This document shows, one piece after another, positions 12,958 to 22,896 of a stretch of 64,000 nt of DNA. Under the pieces are notes generated by a model. It saw nothing but the letters and a program-made list of their open reading frames with translations. It had not been told where the DNA came from and did not search any database. The number at the start of each line of letters is the position of its first letter. The first letter of the stretch is position 1. Source of the DNA: Onchocerca lupi. Taxonomy: Eukaryota > Nematoda > Chromadorea > Rhabditida > Onchocercidae. The position numbers were made by a program, and so were the translations under genes. The DNA lies in contig JAOVVO010000045.1 of assembly GCA_028564675.1 (NCBI GenBank), forward strand, positions 1-64,000. The letters run 5' to 3'.

Positions 12958-13924
12958 ACCATTAATGATATAATTATTTCCACTTAACGCTATTTAGATC
13001 ACTAATATCCGCTCACTTTTATTTCAAAGCATTTAAATACAGCTTTTCTTCAATAAATTACAAAAATCAATTTCAAAATTCTGAACTTATGAGCTAAACT
13101 CGATAATTGAACTCTACATTCAGTCAAAAGATGAAGTGCTCACTTTGATTGACCGATTGCCATTTTGTGAAGCATTTGAAAATAAATTGAGAAAATTGAA
13201 AAGAAACTGCATAAAATAGTCAGAATTTGCATTTTGATTTGAAAAAATTTGTCATGGCATTCAAAAAAATTGATCGGGATGCGTTTAAATCAATAATTTT
13301 TTTATCAATTTTTGATTTCTCAAATTTCGATCAATTTTTGGTTTTCAATTAATTAAAATGTTTAGTATTATGACCGAAATCTTAATAATACTGATAGCAT
13401 TCCATTGAAAATCTAACTCAATTTGACTTTGATAATCCGTTCTCCTTCCGAGGTCACATAAATTTTTTTCATTTATTTGATACTCTCTTTGTGGAAGGAA
13501 TTTTGCGTATAATTTTAATTACAAATCACATTCAGCAGTTCAAACAGATATAGCAAGTATCATTATCGTGCACTGAAAAACAATTATAAATCGCGTCTAG
13601 AGAATTTGAACTATTTATCAAAATAAGAGTGAAGTATGTTATAATCTAAATTTGACAAAATAGTCAAACCAATTCCTCTATCAGAAATTTATGATATTTC
13701 TGAGGCAAATGAATCATTTATCCATGTTTCATCCTTCCTTTGCTCTCTCATCTTTTGATCTGCTAAAGCTTGTGCGCACTGTCTAGAATGTTGTGAATTA
13801 TATTAGTTTCCTGGAATATTGCAAGGACTAAAATTCATTGTAAACATTGTCCATTTCCTATCCCTTGTCCTAACAACAAAACTCTTTGTATAATCCACTC
13901 ATTACAAAGACCAAAAACTATCGA
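12958..13924. other. Non-coding stretch upstream of the four-transmembrane gene
   Basis: About 1 kb of A+T-rich sequence. No exon or repeat stands out. It should contain the minus-strand promoter of the four-transmembrane gene and, at its right end, the plus-strand promoter of the hairpin transcript. Confidence 0.5.
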
Positions 13925-13932
13925 TATAAAAG
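13925..13932 (+). promoter_or_regulatory. TATA box upstream of the 14041-14124 hairpin
   Basis: TATAAAAG on the plus strand is a full TATA consensus, followed by GGGAGA and a less A+T-rich stretch with a possible initiator near 13953. No plus-strand gene follows except the hairpin 109 bases downstream and a 27-codon frame at 14139. TATA-like strings are common in A+T-rich DNA, so the support comes mainly from the hairpin. Confidence 0.4.
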
Positions 13933-14040
13933 GGAGATTCTAACGACCAGTTTCAACTCAATCCGTTCTTCATTCTAATTATTCACCTCACTCAATCACT
14001 CAGTAACCGTACTATTCAACCCAATTCCTCAATCATAGCC

Positions 14041-14124
14041 AAGCGATCAATTGCAATCGTAGTATTATTTGACTTTTTACTATCTTACAAAGTCAGACAA
14101 TATTACGATTGCAGTTGATCGCTT
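14041..14124 (+). ncRNA. Candidate small-RNA precursor: 84-nt near-perfect hairpin
   Basis: The arms 14041-14076 and 14089-14124 pair over 36 positions around a 12-nt loop. There are 32 Watson-Crick pairs, three G:U wobbles and a single A/C mismatch at 14067/14098. On the minus strand the three wobbles become C/A mismatches, so the plus-strand RNA folds better, in agreement with the TATA box upstream on the same strand. The size resembles a microRNA precursor, although the pairing is more complete than usual. I do not recognise either arm as a conserved nematode microRNA. The alternatives are an endogenous siRNA hairpin or a miniature inverted-repeat element. Confidence 0.5.
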
Positions 14125-14669
14125 AGTAAATGTAAAAAATGAATTCTTCGTCAAACAGTAAAACCTTTTTTACCAAGATTCGTCTGTGTCCCAATATAAA
14201 AAACTTCCCCGACATTATTTGACATGATTGGCTAATGGAGTGTCTCTGAAGTGAATTTAAATTTGGAATTATTTTAAAAAATGCAATTAACTTCGTCTTT
14301 TAATATTATTTGTCAAATTTAGCGAAAGTCTTTTAATATTATTTGTCAAATTTAGCGAAAGAATAAAAAGGAAAGCATATTATCAAGAAGTTAGTTACAG
14401 TGTATCACTAGGAAATAATAGTTTACTGATTATTTATAGTCAAATATTATTAATCAAATGATAGGCATAATAATCAGAAATGCTTGTAGTTTTGCCGTAG
14501 ATTAGAACTGTTATAAAAAATCTGTCTTTCGTGCATATTTCTTCGGAATTTCGAATTTCAGGACAAGAAAAAATTCGACGGACTTGAAATATGTATTTGT
14601 AGTCAACGCATCATTAATTTTTTCATAACATAGATCGTCGAAATCATTCTAGTTGTAGTTACATGGAAA
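14125..14669. other. Non-coding stretch between hairpin and insulin-like gene
   Basis: It holds a 27-codon plus-strand frame at 14139-14222 (starting MNSSSNSKTF), with no family resemblance and doubtful as a gene, and the 33-bp tandem duplication at 14295-14360. Nothing else is evident. Confidence 0.45.
14295..14360. repeat. Exact 33-bp tandem duplication
   Basis: Two identical 33-bp copies, 14295-14327 and 14328-14360, beginning GTCTTTTAATATT and ending AGCGAAA. Their identity suggests a recent duplication or a tandem-repeat locus with variable copy number. Confidence 0.9.
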
Positions 14670-17269
14670 TTAAGTAATTTCAATAATTGTAACATTTCTA
14701 GAACATTTTTCATAATTTGATTTTGGATAGCATTTCTTTGAACAAGATAGCTTAAACCAACAAGTCGTCCGGAAATCCAATACAGTACAGCCTTCTTCGC
14801 AACACTGATTCAGTATTCCGGCAATTGCTCTTCCAGTAAGATCTGAAATAATGATAATATCGCAGAAGCAGTTCATACATAAATTTAATTTATGCATTGC
14901 TGCATTTCGTCAAATTATGTTCACGTGAAAAGCTCGTATGTTCTTTAATACACAACTAAATATTGTTCTTTTAGGAAGCATTCTGACCTAGATAGATGTT
15001 TTCAGGTCAAAAACTAGTATTCCATGCATTTAGCAGTTCATTTTAGCTAACATACTGCTGCTGTCAATGTGCAGAGAATTATGATCAACAATGTCAAAAA
15101 ACATTCTTACCTAAAAATGCTCATATTCAGTACTTTTGAACATAAGTATTCCCTCTATTGAACATTAAAATACACACAACAAGCATTAGGTTTAAATTGG
15201 GAGTGAGAATATAAGAACTTACTACTTATAAAAGCGCTAGATCTAAGTAAATATTATGAATGACTCCTAATGTAGCATTAAAAAAGAACAACTTAGTGGA
15301 TCGCTCCATTGTTCGATTCTATTTTCCGAATGAAATAAGCTTAATTAAAATCAAGTGAATTCCGAACTGGACTGTCAAACATAATGAGAGAATGGATGAT
15401 TCTATTTCCTACCTGTAAATTTTCTGAATTTTGTCTTTCGTTATATTATATTCCATATTTTATTAATTGTCCAGTATCAAAACAATTAGAAAGTCCTAAT
15501 TTTCCGGTCAAGAATAAATTTTAGTTTGATGCATTACACTCTAATTAACTTATAAAAACTACTCGATTATTAAGATAAAGAGTGAAAGCTTTTAATGAAT
15601 TTCGAGCAAAATAATTCATAAATTATTGATTAGAAAAATGTCGCTCCTGTTCTAGGCATAAATTCTAAAAAATCGTCAAATTTCAAAGTAAACTTTAGCT
15701 GCAAATTACAAAGATTAGAAAATAAGCGATTCGGATATATATTATCGAATATTTGTTGCACTATAAATTGATCAGAAGAAGTTTCAGATACAAACGAGTT
15801 TCACAAATCACGAATGAATAAATGAAGATAAGCCAAATTAGATAAGACGTTTTTCAGATCAGGTTTTATACCAATTTTTCAATTTCACAGAACTAATTTA
15901 CGAATTGATTTGAGAATATTTTTATTCAAATTATAATTCGGAAAAAATGACTTACTCCTTACAGTACTGTTAACATTTCTTGTTATCAATGGAGCGAATC
16001 GAGAGTTGAAGCATGGCACTGTCTCATTGCGAAATTACAAATTTTTATCAAATGACGATATAATGCTTCATCGCATAATCTTTTCATTGCCATGCATTCA
16101 TTAATTCCCATTAATTGCACAAATATTGCTAACTAACACAATTCGCTGAATCATCTGAAATTTATCAATTTAAAAAAATTCGAGGGAGAAAATAAGTAAT
16201 ATAAAATGGAAACACAAATGGGATAAAAATCAAGAAAGACTTTAGTTTCTCTTTTGATTTATAGCTTGAATTGTTTTTTCTGGATAAAAGGGCAATTTAA
16301 GAACGCACGAAAATTGTACTCCTTCTGTAAAAATGATAATCGTAATTCTGAATTCCATGAATATATTGTAACGAATTTTCTATCTACATCTTTACCTCAT
16401 TTAACAGTTATGCTTTCACAATTATGCTTAATCATGCTCTGTTGCTAATATTCATTTATTCATTATGAATAGATGATGAATTAATAAGTACAAAACTGAA
16501 GAAACAGGTGGATAAATGAAAACAGAGATGAAATATAACTAGATTAAATTGTTGTTTGACTAATTCATTGAAATTTTCCAAGTTTTTTTGCCAAATGAAA
16601 ACAGAACCAATTGAAATGCAAGAGTTCTAAAAATAATTTATGAAAAATTGAATAAACAAATTAAGTTTAACAGCCCATTATAGTGAAAGTCAGTTTTTCG
16701 TCTCTCTTGGAAAAATTGTCACAACTTTTTAATTATAACCAAATTTTCCGATTACTTGAATTGATAATATATACGTTTAATCTCACTGACTGATTTATCT
16801 TTGACTTATCTGGTAATACAGAAACTGATAATCATAACATTATCGAGTGATCTGATATCACTTTGTATGGAAATCTTAGAAAAATTTTGTAATGTCAATT
16901 GTCAAAACCAACCATACAATCCATATATCCACTAATTTAATCAGAATATTACGTTACTCCTAGTACTGAAAAATTATCCGTGATTATTCTCATATGGCAA
17001 TGAAATATTTGTGTCTAATCTTACTAAACTTGTCTCGTGAAAGTAACATAATTGTGTAATTAATTATAATTAAATAATTAATTATGAAAGTAATATAATT
17101 ACTTAATTATAATTGGTTATATAATTGGTTCATTATGCAATAAATTTATATATAATATGTCATTAATTCCATGTGTTATATTTTTAAATTCTCCCGAAGA
17201 AATCATGAAAACCTAAAATTACTTACTTCCAGAAAGAAAAAGTGCTTTTCTTATCACAATGGAAATCAT
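14670..17269 (-). CDS. Insulin-like peptide precursor, three exons, with an unresolved frame break
   Basis: On the minus strand the exons are 17269-17227, 16128-15956 and 14842-14670. Exon 1 plus the start of exon 2 gives a signal-like N terminus, MISIVIRKALFLSG then TIFVQLMG. Exon 2 encodes KRLCDEALYRHLIKIC, a B-chain-like segment with the insulin spacing C-x11-C. Exon 3 encodes GILNQCCEEGCTVLDFRTTC, with the exact A-chain pattern CC-x3-C-x8-C, then a 30-residue tail with three more cysteines. Such peptides are secreted ligands of the DAF-2 type insulin receptor pathway. Anomaly: the B-chain frame reaches TGA, while the strong donor GTAAGT at 15955-15950 and the phase of exon 3 need another frame, one that is open from about 16035 to 15956. 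One base is missing or two are extra. This could be a pseudogene, an assembly indel or an unrecognised splice. The exon 2 acceptor (GTTAG) is weak. Confidence 0.5.
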
Positions 17270-17288
17270 CTTTTCAATCTTTAACTTA

Positions 17289-17297
17289 TCACATCTG
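17289..17297 (-). promoter_or_regulatory. Acceptor plus start-stop (ATGTGA) at the 5' end of the insulin-like leader
   Basis: On the minus strand TTTGCAG is followed at once by ATGTGA, then 20 bases of leader, then the presumed start at 17269. If this is the trans-splice site, the mRNA would carry a minimal start-stop element directly after the spliced leader. Confidence 0.35.
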
Positions 17298-17298
17298 C

Positions 17299-20200
17299 AA
17301 AGTAATAGGGTCACCTAATTAATTGTTCAAAGTTTTAGTTTCTATAATAAAGCAGCCATCAGAATGCCATTGAAGAGTATGGTTGTATAAGAGGATATAC
17401 GGTAGATAAGTAAAGTATATAGGTATATTTTTTGCGAATTTCATTAAGGATTCAAAATAGGGAAAATAACTCTTATCGCAAACTTAGAATGAACAAGGCA
17501 AAGCTTCCTTCTGTCCCTATTTTTAAATCAGTAAGAATAAAAGTTTAGTTTACTTGGAATTTATAAATAACTTAAAGTGACACTCTCCAAAGATATCAAG
17601 AGTTTCTTCGATTTCTTAAATATCAAAAAAAAAAAAAACCGATAAAATAAAAAACATTTCGAATATTTCTTTTTTTTTTTTATTTGTTAGACATCAAAAA
17701 AAAGAAGACAAAGCCCTTCCATATGCAATTATATGCCGTCAAAGTTATCTATATTTCGAAAAATGACTCCTTAAGTAAGCATTATTCATCTTTTTCAAAA
17801 ATGCTAATGGTTTTCTCCCTAGTATATCTCTTGAATTCAAAAAATCAAGTATATAAGGTAAAATAGGTTGCAAGATTCTTCCCGAATTTACATGTAATCA
17901 GTTAAATTTTTATCACATTTATGGAGATTGGGAAAGAAAAGACAATATGGTGAGATTTTTACGAATGAAATTGCTGCTTTTGCGAAGTTTAGACAAAAGA
18001 TGGCTTCAATTTGTTTGACCTTGGAATGATTTTAAGTAAGCTGATGCGTTTGTTAAAGAAATAATCGATCATCTGTAGTAATCGATATATTGTTGTGCCC
18101 ATTATTTATTGAAGCTAATATTAGTTAATTTCTGGGCATTAATTTCTATCATGAAAATATGTCTCTTAGATTAGATAAGTTCGATGTCAACCTACAACGA
18201 AAGCTCAAAATGTAAAAATGGACTGATAACTGAACTGAAATAAAGTTATATTAAACTAAATGTATTCTACAAAAAAAATGGCTCATCTTATTATAATTCG
18301 TTTCTATCATTCTTTTATAATTTCAAATATGCGCCTAACAAATACCAGGCTTGACATTCAATTTAAGGATTTCAAATTCAATTTCAACTTTGCGAATTAT
18401 TATAAACTTGCTAGTATTTTGTCTACTTTTTCTCAAGTGAAAAAAGTATTTTTGCTTCTATTGCTGTGTGATTTGAAGCTTTCCTATTCAGTATGCGAGA
18501 ATCTGAACAGTTTCACGTTTCTATTCAGAAAATATAATTTCAATGTATTGATGTTATACAATAAAAAATTTCATTTTCTTGTTTAGTTTTACGCGGTTTT
18601 GAGCGTTTTATTTCGAAAAACTTATTATCAATTATGATACCAGCTAATATAATGATAATGCAATAAAAGCATAGCTATTCATTGTCACCACAATTAATAC
18701 AACCATCGTTTATTATCATATTAGTTTATTGATAGTAATATGTTGAATAGCAAGAATCGTTATTAAATAATTCTTGCTGAAACCAAAATAACTAATTAAT
18801 TGTTTAATTTGTTTCATAATTTTTCATTATATATTATATGTTTAAGATCATGCTAGTCATGTTGGGATAAGTTGAATTCAAACCTGAGAAACTATAGCAG
18901 AACTGGAATACAAAATTCTTCAATTTTCGCAACAATAAATAGTTTTCATAAATGCCATTTTTAATTATATTCGGTTGCTGCTAAAATGAATTGAATTTAA
19001 ATTTTTAGAAAATACTTATCGCAACTTATTTGAATCCCTTGTTTCTTCATTCAATGTTAAAAAAAAAAAAAAATTGAATTTGAATGTACATCAATTAGTC
19101 GCCCGAAACAATATGCACTATTTTTGTCATCATTTGAATATCATTATCATACATTTTCTTTATAAGAAAAAGAGAAGATGCTTCATGAAATAATGCCATA
19201 GTATTTCTTTCTGATCTTATTTACTTCTTTTTTTCAGAAGAGACAAAACTTTTATATTTAAATTTTCCCCCAGAATAAACAAATGTTCGGAAAAAAAGGA
19301 AATTTCCGCTAACTTTATCCATAATTTTGAGACATATATTTATCATCTGAAACTGTTGTACTTTTTTTAGACACAAATCTGATATACTTACAAAATAAAC
19401 TTTCAAATATTCGCTGATAACAAGGATGTCATCAAGTAAATTTTCTCTTAGAATTATTCAAAACTTCAATTTTTAACAGTACCATCAATATTTGATATAA
19501 GGCAGAAAGACAATAGCAAAATGTTTATTTTTAAGTGAAACGATGCACATGCTAACTTCCTGCAGAATTAAAATAATGATGAAATAATTAATTTTCAAAA
19601 AATTACGGAAAAATTTGAATAAAATGTAAAGATTATTTGTGTGCTTCACTAATAAATACGAAAAGATAAGAGAGATTTGTTGAAAGGCTCTTCATATTTT
19701 ACTTATTCACTAATAAAAGCTTTGAACTTTGTTTATTTGTGTGTGTCACAATGCATTCAACGACTGCTCCATCTAGAATGCCTTATCAGCGAGCTGAATA
19801 TTGCAGTACTGATAGTTCAACGAGTTTCTCGATGCATTCACTTCTCGTTACTTTCTTCCACTTTTTGCTTATCAAATGGATACTATTTTCTCTTCTTTTT
19901 TATTTGGAGAAAAATTCGAAAAAATTTCATTGCTTTTTTATATTTTTCGAAATGAATTTATACTTATTTCGAAAAGAATTATAAATTGAGGCTAAGGTAA
20001 TATCATCAAGCTTGAAGAAGTGTAATAAACAAAGACTGTGCATGAGATGCAGTACTTCATCAAATTCTGAAATGTTCCGGCGACTATTCATGAAAAGGAA
20101 AAAATTTATTATTAAATCTTTGAAAACTTTTGAGAGAGAGAAAGAAAAAAATAGAAAGGAAGGGAAAGAAAGATAAAAAGAAAAAGGACATCCTTGTTTT

Positions 20201-20503
20201 CGTTGTTCCTACCCTTTGAGATGTAAATTTTTTTCAATTCCTCAGTTGATAAGAGTGCAATATTAGTGCGTGCAGTTTTGTTCTGTTCTTTTCTGAAAAG
20301 TGAATATTGCAGCAAACATTTTCTTTATACTTCTCCCAAATAATCCAGTAAATTTTTTAGAAAAAGCAAAACAAAGTTTATGAACCAGCCACGTGAATTG
20401 CAGCCGTACAGATGATAATCCATATAAAGAAAATGTCCGCTCATGTAATTTTACCTATCACACCTATGACAGATAGAAAAAAAAAGAAGGTATATCTATA
20501 CAA
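17299..20503. other. Gene-poor region left of the dispersed repeats
   Basis: A+T-rich. It contains a 108-codon plus-strand frame at 18260-18586 and two overlapping frames at 19677-19984 with locally higher G+C, but none has convincing splice sites or a recognisable motif. An acceptor-like TTCTGCAG on the minus strand near 19560 opens a 24-codon frame. I cannot support a gene here. Confidence 0.4.
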
Positions 20504-20611
20504 AAACACACGCCAATTCAAATGTATCAGAATTTCAAAGCAATCGGTGAAGAATTTCAAACGTTGTGTCAAAAGCCACAACGAACATTTACATTTTTAT
20601 CTATACAGATA
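20504..20611 (+). repeat. Dispersed repeat, copy A
   Basis: About 110 bp containing AATTTCAAAGCAATCGGTGA, a GTTGTGTCAAAA block and a T-rich end, TTTACATTTTTATCTATACAG. It matches copy B (20784-20897) throughout, and copy C (60366-60465) in its first half and T-rich end. The shared 3' end suggests a retroposon tail or a short non-autonomous element. Confidence 0.65.
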
Positions 20612-20684
20612 AATTATTTGTCGACTATTATCTAACACTAAGTCAATGATTGGTTGACCTGACTTTGTTTTCCTGTTAATCAGA

Positions 20685-20748
20685 GCGTTTTGGTGGGAAA
20701 CATGTTTATTTTCATGGCGTTTTGGCGGCAAGCATGTTTATTCTTGCG
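20685..20748. repeat. Imperfect 32-bp tandem duplication between repeat copies A and B
   Basis: Two copies, 20685-20716 and 20717-20748, both reading GCGTTTTGG, a two- to three-base variation, then CATGTTTATT. It lies between two copies of the dispersed repeat and may be part of the same element. Confidence 0.75.
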
Positions 20749-20783
20749 GACAGCAAAAAAAAAGTAAGCAAGTCTGAATAAAA

Positions 20784-20897
20784 ACACGAACCTATTCGAA
20801 TGTAACGTTGTATCAAAATTTCAAAGCAATGGGTGAGGAACTTGCAACGTTGTGTTAAAAACCTCAACGAATATTTACATTTTTATTTATATAGATA
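20784..20897 (+). repeat. Dispersed repeat, copy B
   Basis: The best-preserved copy of the family. It contains GTATCAAAATTTCAAAGCAA, an AACGTTGTGTTAAAA block and a TTTATTTATATAGAT end. It lies about 280 bp right of copy A in the same orientation, so the pair could be the two ends of one element or a local duplication. Confidence 0.65.
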
Positions 20898-22221
20898 AGA
20901 ATTGTTGCTGTTAGTGAAAGGAATTGATAGAATAGTTTTTTTATTTCCAGAAGTTTTTGTGATGTTTCAGACAAGTGCGAATATAAAATTTTATACTGAA
21001 AAAATTCTAATCAAAAATTCAAAGTATAAAGTAATATTGAAGTGAAACATTAAAAATGATAGATCAGTAAGACAGATACAAAGATGATGAAAATCAAAAA
21101 TCCCAAAGTTCAGAAATATTTCATGTCGCATGGAATAGTGATTTGAGTCATCTTGCATAAATAGAATTTTAATTGAATGATCAAGCAGCCGCTGCTAATC
21201 TCAAATCTAATATCAATTAATTTAACCATCATTCCACTTTGTATCTCCCCTTTTTGTCCAAAAAATTTTCAAATTGTCGAAATAACAGTTTAAATTAAAA
21301 GTATACCTTATAGTTAATTTAATGAAATATAAGTTTTGAATATTTGAATTCGTCATATGTTAACAGACTAATATCACATTGCAGTGTTTGAAAAATATGA
21401 TTATATCACAAAAATATTGTGTTCGTTTTATTTGCAAAATTCAACTAAGATTCAGAATTGTCCATCACATAGCACTGAAAAGTTTTCATTTCCAGATCAT
21501 GGAAAATCAAACAGCCTTAAAAGTATTTGCAGCAAGATTAAGCAACTAAAAAAGAGATTCAACTCTCGAAGTTTATTAATTAATTATATAGTGCTCCCAT
21601 TTAAATATCATGCAGAAAAAGTAACAATTCAAATGCAAATTTTTGAAACTTCAATAATTCAAACTTTACAGCATCTAACATTTATTATGTATGACTCACT
21701 CAAGAACTAAAATTAAAATATTGTACGACTATCTTGAAAAAGTTTTTTGCACATAATATAGAGATGATATGATACGACAGCTTCGCAGATAGCAAATTTT
21801 GCTAGAAAATGAAGGAAAGAAGTTCTGATCAACAATATTTTATAGGAACTATTTGTAAGCTCAATAATTTACACTTAAAAAAAATGCAAAATAATTAAAT
21901 TCAGATTTGAATTTTCTAAAAAATTTGAAATTCAATCGAAATTTATCCATTAAGTACTGATTATAGTGAAGCTGTTTGCATTATTGTAAAGAATAATTAT
22001 CCAGGAACTTCGCAGAATAAGAGGTTATATGACAGTTTATTCATATACTTGCTCAGTTTAAACTTTCTGATTCGAAATCTTTCAATGAGTAGTATTTTGC
22101 CGAACAGAAGCATTCTATTCTTCTTTCTAGTTGAATCTTTGCTACAATTTATGAGCTTTCTTTCGTATTTATAACAAAAAGAAGGTAATAATATATGAAA
22201 TATACTTACATGCACATAATT
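20898..22221. other. Non-coding stretch left of the saposin-like gene
   Basis: A+T-rich. A 108-codon plus-strand frame at 21384-21710 has no recognisable domain and no splice support. The minus-strand AATAAA at 22036-22041 is a likely poly(A) signal for the saposin-like gene. Confidence 0.45.
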
Positions 22222-22896
22222 TTATAAATATTTCGGACAAATATGAATTTTCCTGCAGAAACTATTCGGATCAAATTGTTTTTCCATTTTTGCTGCAATT
22301 TTTAAATAAATTTTGCTTAATGTTGTAACACATAATCGATATAATTCCACATCCATCCCACACAGCGTATTACATTTCTTATCGATTTTTGCCAGAATTG
22401 TTGCCTTAAATAAGTTAAATAAAGAAAAATAAAAGTGAAAGAGTTTCAAGAATGACTTTACTTATATCTCGAGATAAATACATGATATTTCTAAACTTCA
22501 CATGTATTTAGAGATATATATGCGATATTCAATGATGTATCTTAGATTGAGAAAAATCAGCAATTTAATTATCTCTGTTATTTTTAATCATTAAATTTTT
22601 ATGTCTTAAGCTAATTAACCGAGAAATTATTTTTATTATAGCTATGGGTTCAGTATGTGTGAGACACTATTTTCGTAAAATTTTGCTGATATCAAAACAA
22701 TTATAATGAAAATCAAAATGATTATTGACATATTTTAGTAAAACAAATCAACCTTGCTTTCGTTTAAATCGTGAATGATGCCAACCATTCCTTGCAAACA
22801 TAGATAACACATTTTAATGGAATTTTCAGCGATCGATGGTATGGTGAAAGGTAAAAAGCTGAGAAGCATCATACTAATTTGCATTGATATAATCAT
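22222..22896 (-). CDS. Secreted saposin-like (SapB domain) protein, two exons
   Basis: On the minus strand, exons 22896-22753 and 22404-22222 join in phase 0 and give 108 residues. Residues 1-23 form a signal peptide (LLSFLPFTIPSIA before ENS). The mature part is one SapB domain: C30-x2-C33, C63, C73, C98 and C104 have the usual spacings (30, 10, 25 and 6 residues), and FDPNSFCRKIHIC is a typical domain end. A seventh cysteine, C59, is extra. Nematode proteins of this size and layout (SPP/caenopore group) are secreted lipid-binding or membrane-active peptides, often intestinal and antibacterial; the role here is inferred. The exon 2 acceptor is TTTAAG. Two further ATGs (residues 5 and 9) could also serve as starts. 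Confidence 0.75.

Noticed and set aside
15413..15423. An 11-nt micro-exon between the insulin B- and A-chain exons
   Set aside because: It fits phase with a weak donor (GTGCCA), but the strong GTAAGT donor at 15955-15950 with an open frame leading to it explains the phase of the A-chain exon better, apart from the one-base break.
18260..18586. 108-codon plus-strand frame
   Set aside because: Low-complexity A+T-driven residues, no domain, no splice or promoter context; frames of this length arise by chance here.
19677..19984. Overlapping open frames with higher G+C, and a minus-strand reading CIEKLVELS that looks faintly saposin-like
   Set aside because: No reading has two good splice sites, and no partner exon could be phased to it.
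21384..21710. 108-codon plus-strand frame
   Set aside because: No recognisable motif or splice sites; composition equals that of flanking non-coding DNA.
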